Positions 1 through 4,821 of a DNA stretch of 5,729 nt are shown here, in pieces. Within the stretch, counting starts at the first letter, position 1. Each line of letters begins with the position of its first letter. The notes under the pieces are model-generated. The model searched no databases and had not been told where the DNA came from. It saw only the letters and a program-made list of their open reading frames with translations. The position numbers were made by a program, and so were the translations under genes. Source of the stretch: Bacillota bacterium (GTDB lineage: Bacteria; Bacillota; Clostridia; UBA1381); the NCBI GenBank assembly GCA_021203665.1, contig JAJQAT010000104.1, positions 1-5,729 on the forward strand. Reading direction: 5' to 3'.

Positions 1-55
1 GTGTAGCTGTATAGACTTTATTTTGATGAGCTATTTTTTTTACTGTTTCATTCAT
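1..55 (-). CDS. 5' end of an unidentified leftward gene (partial)
   Basis: Only the first 18 codons lie in the window and read MNETVKKIAHQNKVYTAT. The ATG at 55-53 is preceded by a purine-rich Shine-Dalgarno sequence, AAGGGGGGA at 72-64, at a normal distance. About 70 bases further upstream is a sigma-A-like promoter whose -35 box lies inside a perfect inverted repeat. This signal set makes a real gene start likely although the protein cannot be identified. The operator-like dyad over its own promoter would suit an autoregulated transcription factor such as a MarR-type protein, but nothing in the 18 residues proves that. The gene is divergent from the aquaporin gene. Confidence 0.6.
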   Translation of the reverse strand, partial: MNETVKKIAHQNKVYTAT

Positions 56-128
56 AATAATTATCCCCCCTTCTGTTGTAGATATTTTGATTATGAGAAA
101 TTTGTAAATTTTCCATAATGCACATAAT

Positions 129-157
129 ATTTTATCATATCTTGACAAATTAGTCAA
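129..157 (-). promoter_or_regulatory. Promoter of the partial leftward gene
   Basis: On the minus strand TTGACT (157-152) and TAAAAT (134-129) are separated by exactly 17 bp. The predicted transcript would start near 122 and have a leader of about 67 nt before the ATG at 55. The -35 box is the right half of the 138-161 dyad, so a protein bound there would block RNA polymerase. Confidence 0.55.
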
Positions 158-161
158 GATA
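138..161. promoter_or_regulatory. Operator-like perfect inverted repeat
   Basis: TATCTTGAC and GTCAAGATA form perfect 9-bp arms around the 6-bp spacer AAATTA. The size and TTGAC-N6-GTCAA shape resemble sites of dimeric winged-helix repressors such as MarR-family proteins. It overlaps the -35 box of the leftward promoter and lies about 80 bp upstream of the aquaporin -35 box, so the leftward gene is the more likely target. No T-run follows on either strand, which argues against a terminator. The bound protein is unknown. Confidence 0.6.
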
Positions 162-219
162 AACAAAAATGAAAAAGTGTGTGGATTTATAATTCGTCAC
201 ATCTTAACAACAGACGCAC

Positions 220-235
220 AATTTTGCACAAAATT
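220..235. promoter_or_regulatory. Palindrome just upstream of the aquaporin promoter
   Basis: AATTTTG-CA-CAAAATT is a perfect 7-bp dyad that ends 3 bp before the -35 box of the aquaporin promoter, a position typical of an operator or activator site. It recalls the CodY box (AATTTTCWGAAAATT) but has a two-base centre and G/C in place of C/G at the inner positions, so it is not a proper CodY match. Because it is AT-rich, it could also act as an UP element or be chance. Confidence 0.35.
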
Positions 236-238
236 TAC

Positions 239-268
239 TTGACATGGCGGGGATATTTATGGTAAAAT
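239..268 (+). promoter_or_regulatory. Aquaporin gene promoter
   Basis: A consensus -35 box TTGACA (239-244) is followed after 18 bp by TAAAAT (263-268). Transcription would begin near 275, giving a 5' leader of about 49 nt that includes GGAGG at 311-315, 8 bp before the ATG at 324. Confidence 0.65.
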
Positions 269-323
269 ATACTATACAATAGGGTAGGTCTGCGAAAATA
301 TTAATATAACGGAGGTAAGCAAA

Positions 324-1019
324 ATGAAAAGTTCAAAAAAATATGCGGCTGAATTTATCGGCACTATGGTGCTTGTGATTATGGGCTGCGGCACGGCTAT
401 GCTGGTCGGCTGTGAATCCGACATAGGCTGCGGATATATTCTTACCGCGCTGGCGTTCGGCTTGGTAATTGTCGGCATGGCATATTGCATCGGCAACATT
501 TCGGGCTGCCATATCAATCCGGCTGTCTCGCTCGGCGTGCTTATAAGCGGCGGCATGAGCGTGAAGGATTTTATAGGATATGTTATCTCGCAGTGTCTCG
601 GAGCGTTTGCGGGAGCGGGCATACTTGCCGCGATTTTCACTCTCGGCGACGTCAAGGACATGACAGAAGCGTTCGGCGCCAACGGACTCGCGGGCGTGAA
701 CGGAAGCGCCGCGGCGGGTTTGCTTGTTGAAATAGTGCTCACATTCATCTTTGTTATTACAATTCTCGGCGTAACGTCAAAAAAAGCCGGTCACGGCTCA
801 TTCGCGGGAGTTGTTATCGGCTTCACTCTTACATTGGTACATATTCTCGGTATAGGACTTACCGGAACATCGGTAAATCCCGCCCGTTCAATAGGTCCCG
901 CAATCGTTGCGGCTATCAGCGGAGCGGGCGAGCCTATGGCGTGTCTTTGGGTATTTATTGTAGGCCCTCTGATTGGCGCGGCATTGGCGGCTGTTGTTTA
1001 TAAGGCTCTTGAGAAATAA
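324..1019 (+). CDS. aqpZ: Aquaporin Z-like water channel (MIP family)
   Basis: This 231-residue integral membrane channel has the normal length of bacterial aquaporins and the expected six-helix, two-half-helix pattern. Both NPA boxes are intact, at residues 65-67 (SGCHINPAV) and 185-187 (TSVNPARS). The aromatic/arginine filter read by eye against E. coli AqpZ is Phe45, His173, Thr182 and Arg188. This is the narrow water-selective set; glycerol facilitators instead have Trp and Gly and no filter histidine. Passive water flux across the cytoplasmic membrane is therefore the best call. Cys62 lies three residues before the first NPA, where AqpZ has Gly. The start is supported by GGAGG 8 bp upstream. 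It is a single-gene unit with its own promoter and terminator, and it converges with ptsG. The family call is secure and the substrate call is good but untested. Confidence 0.93.
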   Translation: MKSSKKYAAEFIGTMVLVIMGCGTAMLVGCESDIGCGYILTALAFGLVIVGMAYCIGNISGCHINPAVSLGVLISGGMSVKDFIGYVISQCLGAFAGAGILAAIFTLGDVKDMTEAFGANGLAGVNGSAAAGLLVEIVLTFIFVITILGVTSKKAGHGSFAGVVIGFTLTLVHILGIGLTGTSVNPARSIGPAIVAAISGAGEPMACLWVFIVGPLIGAALAAVVYKALEK

Positions 1020-1051
1020 AAAATCGAACCGCAGACCTTATATGTAATCTC

Positions 1052-1102
1052 GGACTGTTGGCACTTATATCCTTGATATACGTGTCAACAGTCCTTGTTT
1101 TT
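1052..1102 (+). terminator. Intrinsic terminator of the aquaporin gene
   Basis: GGACTGTTGGCAC (1052-1064) pairs with GTGTCAACAGTCC (1082-1094) over 13 positions with one G-U pair. An inner TATAT/ATATA stem extends the hairpin, and the T-rich run TTGTTTTT follows at 1095-1102. It lies 32 bp after the aquaporin stop. On the minus strand there is no U-run after the stem, so it is at best a weak stop for ptsG. Confidence 0.9.
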
Positions 1103-3269
1103 AGCTTGTTATATCCATTATATCGTCGCCGGCGTTTACATCGCCGCCGGCAAGAATATTAATATCGGCGAAATCGCCGCTGTTGCAAATGACTATCGGA
1201 GTGGTTGCTTTATAGCCGCTCTTTTTTATCGCGCTTAAATCAAAGGTCATAAGCAAATCGCCCTTTTTAATTTTCGCGCCCTCCTCAACCTTTACATCAA
1301 AGCTTCTGCCGTTCAGCTTAACCGTATCGATACCGACGTGAATAAGAATATTCGCGTCATTATCGGCGGTTATTCCTATCGCGTGGCGGCTTTCGGGTAT
1401 ATTGTCTATTACGCCGTCAACGGGCGCGAATATTTTACCCTCCGACGGCTCAACTGCGATACCCTTACCCAGCATTCCCGCGGAAAATACCTCGTCGTCC
1501 ACATTTTCCAAAGCGATTGCCTTTCCTTTTACGGGAGAGGTCACGGTCATAACACTGCCGCCGTCCATAGGAGCGGTTTGCCGCTCGGTTTCGACAGTGT
1601 CGGGAGACAGGTCACAGTCCTCTAAATTATCCGACGCGGCACTGTCCATAAAATCCTCAAGGTTGGATTTTATAACCGTGACGCGCGGTCCGTAAATAAC
1701 CTGAACTCCGTTGCCCTTGCGTATTACGCCCGCCGCGCCGCTTTCCTTAAGCGGTGCCTCGTCCACCCTTGAGCTGTCGTTCACGGTTATTCTCAGCCTT
1801 GTGGCGCAGCAATCCACGTCCGAGATGTTATCCTTGCCGCCGAGTCCGCAAAGGATTAAGGCGGACGTCCTGTCGCCGTCGCGGCGCTCCTTGCGCGCGT
1901 TTACGTCCGCACGCGTATACAGCTTGGTTTCTTCATTATCCGCCTCGCGTCCGGGCGTTTTGAAATTAAATTTCTTTATCAGGAACGTAAACAGACCCCA
2001 ATATATAAAGAAATATACAATACCGACAAGAATTATATAAATCCAATTTGTTTTCGTGTTGCCCTGCAAAACGCCGAACAGCGTCATATCGATAAGACCG
2101 CCCGAAAAGGTCATTCCGACGCCCACGTTAAAGATGTGCATAAGCATAAACGAAAGTCCGGCAAGCACACAGTGAACAATATACAATACCGGCGCGACAA
2201 ACAGGAACGTAAATTCAAGCGGCTCCGTGATACCCGTAAGCATTGACGTAAGCGCCGCTGACAGCAGCAGACCTCCGACGGCTTTTTTCTTTTCCTTTCT
2301 GGCGCATTGGTAAATGGCAAGAGCCGCTCCGGGCAGACCGAAAATCATAAACGGGAATTTACCCGCCATAAATCTTGTCGCGTCCACGGAAAATTCGGCG
2401 GTATTGGGGTCCGCGAGCTGAGCGAAGAATATATTCTGCGCACCGTTTATAACCTGTCCGGCAACCTCCATGGAGCCGCCGACGTTTGTCTGCCAGAACG
2501 GCATATAGAATACGTGATGCAGTCCGAACGGGATAAGCGCTCTTTCTATAATGCCGTAAATCAAAGTGCCGGCATAGCCGGTATTTTGAACGAGATTTCC
2601 CAAAAGCGATATAAATTTCTGTATATACGGCCATATGAAAAACATTATTATTCCGACAATAAGGAACACAACCGCCGAAATAATCGGCACGAACCTTGTT
2701 CCGCCGAAAAACGACAGCATTTGCGGAAGCTGAATTTTATAAAATCTGTTATGCAGAGCCGCCGCGCCAAGACCTACTATGATACCTCCGAACACGCCCA
2801 TATTCAGCGAGTAAATACCGAGTACCAAGGATGTGGCGCCGCTCAGGTTAAGGCTTTGTTCAAAATTGGCGCTTGCCTGCGCGAGGGTGTCAACGCTCAT
2901 ATCGCCGCTGCCGTAATTTACGGAAATAAGCGCGCTTATGGCGGTGTGCATTATGAAAAAGGCTATCACGCTTGCCAGCGCGGCAACCTCCTTTTCGCGT
3001 TTCGCCATACCTATGGCAACGCCTATCGCGAACAGGAGCGGCAGATTATCAAACACAACCGTGCCCGCCGCGCTCATAACGGTAAGTATTCCGTGAATGA
3101 CGGTGCCCGGACCCATTACTCCGTAAAGTCCGTACGCGCGGAGCATGGTTTCATTTGTAAATGAGCTGCCTATGCCGAGAAAAAGTCCCGCGACCGGAAG
3201 AATGGCAATGGGCAGCATAAATGAGCGTCCCACTCTTTGCAGGACCTCAAAGGCTTTGTTATCTTTCAA
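1101..3269 (-). CDS. ptsG: Glucose-family PTS permease EIICBA
   Basis: This 722-residue protein takes up and phosphorylates a hexose, most likely glucose, using phosphate passed from HPr. IIC spans about residues 1-440 with many membrane segments and carries GGTRFVP (189-195), GLHHVFYMPF (249-258) and GITEPLEF (346-353). A linker follows, then IIB (about 468-545) with phosphorylatable Cys488 in DCCATRLR. After a second linker comes IIA (about 572-722) with active His644 in ILIHVGID and partner His629. Domain order, length and motifs match Bacillus-type PtsG. A maltose or glucosamine member of the same family cannot be excluded. The start is TTG, with GAAGGGA upstream; the next ATG would cut into the conserved N-terminus. 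Its stop codon overlaps the T-run of the convergent aquaporin terminator. No clear private promoter was found; the weak TTGATT (3345-3340)/TACAAA (3323-3318) pair with 16-bp spacing is the best candidate. Read-through from the DMT gene is possible. Confidence 0.9.
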   Translation of the reverse strand: MKDNKAFEVLQRVGRSFMLPIAILPVAGLFLGIGSSFTNETMLRAYGLYGVMGPGTVIHGILTVMSAAGTVVFDNLPLLFAIGVAIGMAKREKEVAALASVIAFFIMHTAISALISVNYGSGDMSVDTLAQASANFEQSLNLSGATSLVLGIYSLNMGVFGGIIVGLGAAALHNRFYKIQLPQMLSFFGGTRFVPIISAVVFLIVGIIMFFIWPYIQKFISLLGNLVQNTGYAGTLIYGIIERALIPFGLHHVFYMPFWQTNVGGSMEVAGQVINGAQNIFFAQLADPNTAEFSVDATRFMAGKFPFMIFGLPGAALAIYQCARKEKKKAVGGLLLSAALTSMLTGITEPLEFTFLFVAPVLYIVHCVLAGLSFMLMHIFNVGVGMTFSGGLIDMTLFGVLQGNTKTNWIYIILVGIVYFFIYWGLFTFLIKKFNFKTPGREADNEETKLYTRADVNARKERRDGDRTSALILCGLGGKDNISDVDCCATRLRITVNDSSRVDEAPLKESGAAGVIRKGNGVQVIYGPRVTVIKSNLEDFMDSAASDNLEDCDLSPDTVETERQTAPMDGGSVMTVTSPVKGKAIALENVDDEVFSAGMLGKGIAVEPSEGKIFAPVDGVIDNIPESRHAIGITADNDANILIHVGIDTVKLNGRSFDVKVEEGAKIKKGDLLMTFDLSAIKKSGYKATTPIVICNSGDFADINILAGGDVNAGDDIMDITS

Positions 3270-3282
3270 TTCGATTCCCTTC
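3267..3282 (-). promoter_or_regulatory. Ribosome binding site and TTG start of ptsG
   Basis: On the minus strand GAAGGGA (3282-3276) lies 6 to 7 bp before TTG at 3269-3267. The residues that follow, MKDNKAFEVLQRVGRSFMLP, align with the usual N-terminus of glucose-family IIC proteins, so TTG is preferred over the ATG at codon 18. Confidence 0.75.
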
Positions 3283-3358
3283 TTTCCAATATATTAAATA
3301 CGGATATTCACGCTTGATTTGTATTGTTAGCTTATGCCGAATCAATGTATTTATGCGC

Positions 3359-3790
3359 TTATGTTTTCCATTTAAAGAGTATCACGCCGCCAATCATCAG
3401 CGCCATACCTATATATTTATTCCAAGTGAACGGTATTTGAGGGCTGTCCATCAAGCCGAACGCATCGATAATCGCCGCGACCAAAAGCTGAGATATAAGT
3501 ATTACGGAAACCGCCATGGCGGGACTGAGCGACTTCATGGAGAGCATAACGGTTACTGTTATCACGATTCCGAGCGCGCCGCCGAGCAGATACAGCTTAT
3601 TTACGCCCGTGACGGCGCGAAAGCTGCCCTTGCCGAGCAAAAGCAGCGCTGTAAGCGACAAAATAAACGCGCTGCCCTGCACGATTACGTTTGATTCGTA
3701 AAGACCGATTTTATCCGAAAGGCGGGTGTTCATAACGCCCTGTATGCTCATTGCCGCTCCGGCTATTATACTGAATATTATTCCCGACAT
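3359..3790 (-). CDS. Small DMT-type membrane protein (YdcZ/DUF606 family)
   Basis: This 143-residue hydrophobic protein has about five membrane segments (roughly 2-20, 34-53, 66-85, 88-110 and 124-140). It shows the signature of the short YdcZ/DUF606 branch of the drug/metabolite transporter superfamily: Gln17 and Asn21 in the first helix region (AGAAMSIQGVMNTRLSDKIG), GGALG at 70-74, and SQLLVAAIIDAFGL at 100-113. The length is normal for this half-size family, whose members probably dimerise, so it is not a truncated gene. The substrate is unknown. The ATG is backed by GGAG 8 bp upstream. It is 89 bp ahead of ptsG on the same strand, with no terminator seen between them. A strong promoter lies about 170 bp upstream, but an intrinsic terminator stands between that promoter and this gene. 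Confidence 0.85.
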   Translation of the reverse strand: MSGIIFSIIAGAAMSIQGVMNTRLSDKIGLYESNVIVQGSAFILSLTALLLLGKGSFRAVTGVNKLYLLGGALGIVITVTVMLSMKSLSPAMAVSVILISQLLVAAIIDAFGLMDSPQIPFTWNKYIGMALMIGGVILFKWKT

Positions 3791-3870
3791 TTTTTCAACT
3801 CCGCAGCTTAGTATTTTGACGCTGTTATTTTGCCCGCGAAACAGGAATCTTATCCGTATTTATTCGCGCA

Positions 3871-3954
3871 CGACAAAAAAAGCACCCCGATTGAGTGCTT
3901 TTTTTGTTTTTGCTATGTATAGGATAAAAGGGTAGAATGTAATTTCTTTCTACA
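3871..3954 (-). ncRNA. Predicted small RNA or attenuated leader, about 84 nt
   Basis: The transcript is defined by a near-consensus promoter upstream and an intrinsic terminator at its end. Read 5' to 3' it has three parts. First is a 5' hairpin with stem GTAGAA/TTCTAC (3953-3948 with 3937-3932) and a 10-nt loop. Next is a largely unpaired middle, beginning CCTTTTATCCTATACATAGC, that turns A-rich. Last is the terminator hairpin. This is the usual build of a small regulatory RNA. CTTTTATCCT in the middle is complementary to the VTC mRNA next to its Shine-Dalgarno sequence. I do not recognise an Rfam class: no T-box, preQ1 or BglG/LicT-type antiterminator motif is visible. The alternative is a transcription-attenuated leader for the DMT gene, which starts 80 bp beyond the terminator. 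Confidence 0.45.
3875..3905 (-). terminator. Intrinsic terminator upstream of the DMT gene
   Basis: AAAAAAAGCAC pairs with GTGCTTTTTTT over 11 bp around a 9-nt loop. The A-run and T-run make it symmetric, so it can work in both directions. On the minus strand it ends the predicted 84-nt RNA and would also stop any read-through from the DUF4956 gene. No rightward gene is seen that would need it. Confidence 0.85.
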
Positions 3955-4035
3955 TCTGATATTATAGCATATAAGAGAGTAGTTTGCAAGAGTTTTTTAG
4001 AAAAATCCAAAAAATTTTCCAAGCCCTTTTATCCT
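3921..4035. repeat. Perfect 12-bp inverted repeat flanking a promoter
   Basis: AGGATAAAAGGG (3921-3932) and CCCTTTTATCCT (4024-4035) are exact reverse complements 91 bp apart, with the minus-strand promoter (3961-3989) between them. The core also occurs upstream of the VTC gene as CTTTTATCCTT (5613-5623). It could be a protein site, an RNA pairing element or chance in AT-rich DNA; the closeness of the arms makes chance less likely. Confidence 0.5.
3961..3989 (-). promoter_or_regulatory. Strong promoter for the predicted RNA/DMT leader
   Basis: On the minus strand TTGCAA (3989-3984) and a perfect TATAAT (3966-3961) are 17 bp apart, and TGC directly before the -10 gives an extended -10 element. 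The predicted start is near 3954, right at the 5' hairpin of the small RNA. This is the best promoter in the window. Confidence 0.75.
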
Positions 4036-4047
4036 TGATGAATACAG

Positions 4048-4094
4048 CAATGCCGCAGGTATTTGGGGGGAGATATATAATAAGTGCGGCATTG
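4048..4094. repeat. 10-bp inverted repeat just after the DUF4956 stop
   Basis: CAATGCCGCA (4048-4057) and TGCGGCATTG (4085-4094) are perfect complements around a 27-nt loop. The repeat begins 7 bp past the DUF4956 stop codon. On the minus strand the loop holds six consecutive C residues. No U-run follows within about 30 bases, so it is not a standard intrinsic terminator. It may protect the 3' end of the VTC-DUF4956 mRNA or bind a protein. Confidence 0.55.
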
Positions 4095-4100
4095 ACCGTA

Positions 4101-4802
4101 TTACTTCCCGTAAATTTCGTTCGACGCGAGCGACAGCACAATGTTCAAATTGCCGTTTCTGCATCTTAAATCATCAATGAAATTCTTTTCGTTGACATTT
4201 TTGTGCATATTCACCGAGTATGTAAGCTCATACAGCGAGCCGAGATCGGTGGTTCTTACCTTGATTAGGGTGTAATTCGAGGTGTATTGGGAGAGAATTT
4301 CATCAAAAACGCCCTCATAGTCAAGATTTTCCGGAATTGTTATTTTAAGGTGCTTTGCCGTTGTTTTGGGACTTCCGAAATTTATTTTCGATATAACCAG
4401 CATAAACAGGCAAAGTATTAAAACAAACAATCCGCCGTAGCCGTAAAGTCCCACGCCGCAGGCGAGACCCGCCGCGATGTCGAAGAAGATATATCCAATA
4501 TCCTCCGGGTCGCCGGGAGCGCTGCGGAAACGTATAATCGAAAGGGTTCCCGCCAGTGAAAATGCTCTTGCCACGTTGCTGCCGACAAACAGTATTATAA
4601 CGGTAAGTATAATAGGCAGCATTGTAAGCGTAACGGAAAAGCTTTGCTGATACTTGTTTTTGTGCGTGTACATATATGTAAGGCTTATGATAAGTCCGAA
4701 CAGGAGCGCCGCGCCCATTGCCGCCAGCGCGGTCATAAATGTCAGCGTGATTCCCGAATCTGTTGTTGTCGCGGCGAGAACCGAGTTGAATAATTCATCC
4801 AT
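4101..4802 (-). CDS. DUF4956 membrane protein, partner of the VTC protein
   Basis: This 233-residue protein has a membrane half and a cytosolic tail. Membrane segments are likely at about 20-44, 57-74, 103-118 and 122-138. The family's most conserved stretch lies at residues 79-107: RAFSLAGTLSIIRFRSAPGD, followed by PEDIGYIFF. Next comes AAGLACGVGLYGYGG (110-124), which resembles the glycine-rich helix of MgtC proteins. Residues 150-227 read as strand-helix-strand-strand-helix-strand, a ferredoxin- or ACT-like pattern. The start is supported by AGGAGGA (4817-4811) 8 bp upstream. It lies 19 bp after the VTC gene, so the two almost certainly share one mRNA. The biochemical function is not established; a membrane channel or anchor for polyphosphate made by the VTC protein is an inference from the pairing. 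The family call is firm. Confidence 0.85.
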   Translation of the reverse strand: MDELFNSVLAATTTDSGITLTFMTALAAMGAALLFGLIISLTYMYTHKNKYQQSFSVTLTMLPIILTVIILFVGSNVARAFSLAGTLSIIRFRSAPGDPEDIGYIFFDIAAGLACGVGLYGYGGLFVLILCLFMLVISKINFGSPKTTAKHLKITIPENLDYEGVFDEILSQYTSNYTLIKVRTTDLGSLYELTYSVNMHKNVNEKNFIDDLRCRNGNLNIVLSLASNEIYGK

Positions 4803-4821
4803 TTAGTAAATCCTCCTATAA

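Larger units (their letters stand above)
3791..4100. other. 310-bp intergenic stretch with regulatory elements
   Basis: No credible protein gene is present. Reading leftward from the DUF4956 stop, it holds a 10-bp-stem inverted repeat (4094-4048), an AAGGATAAAAGGG motif (4036-4024), an AT-rich run, a strong minus-strand promoter (3989-3961), a predicted 84-nt RNA (3954-3871) ending in an intrinsic terminator, and about 80 bp of leader before the DMT gene. That last part includes a weak CGCGAA/TTCGCG dyad. The 65-codon open frame across it runs through both promoter and terminator and is not credible. Confidence 0.7.

Noticed and set aside
170..193. Tiny rightward frame MKKCVDL
   Set aside because: Seven codons with no Shine-Dalgarno sequence, and no leader-peptide logic or attenuator nearby.
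272..748. 158-codon leftward open frame
   Set aside because: It is antisense to the aquaporin gene and its promoter region. The Pro/Ser/Thr-rich product is typical of a reverse-strand shadow.
2307..3164. 285-codon rightward open frame
   Set aside because: It lies wholly antisense within ptsG, its product is rich in Arg, His and Tyr with no family signature, and it has no good ribosome site. It is a by-product of ptsG codon usage.
3270..3358. GlcT/LicT-type antiterminator target upstream of ptsG
   Set aside because: Glucose PTS genes of Bacillus have one, so I looked, but there is no matching antiterminator motif and no terminator in this gap.
3871..3954. Known riboswitch or T-box leader upstream of the DMT gene
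   Set aside because: The leader is short and lacks the recognisable T-box, preQ1 or guanidine motifs, so only an unclassified RNA is called.
3825..4022. 65-codon leftward open frame with TTG start
   Set aside because: It reads across a strong promoter and an intrinsic terminator on the same strand, and the start has no properly spaced ribosome site.
3984..4169. 61-codon rightward open frame
   Set aside because: It overlaps the 3' end of the DUF4956 gene in antisense and the 4048-4094 inverted repeat, with no ribosome site or family resemblance.
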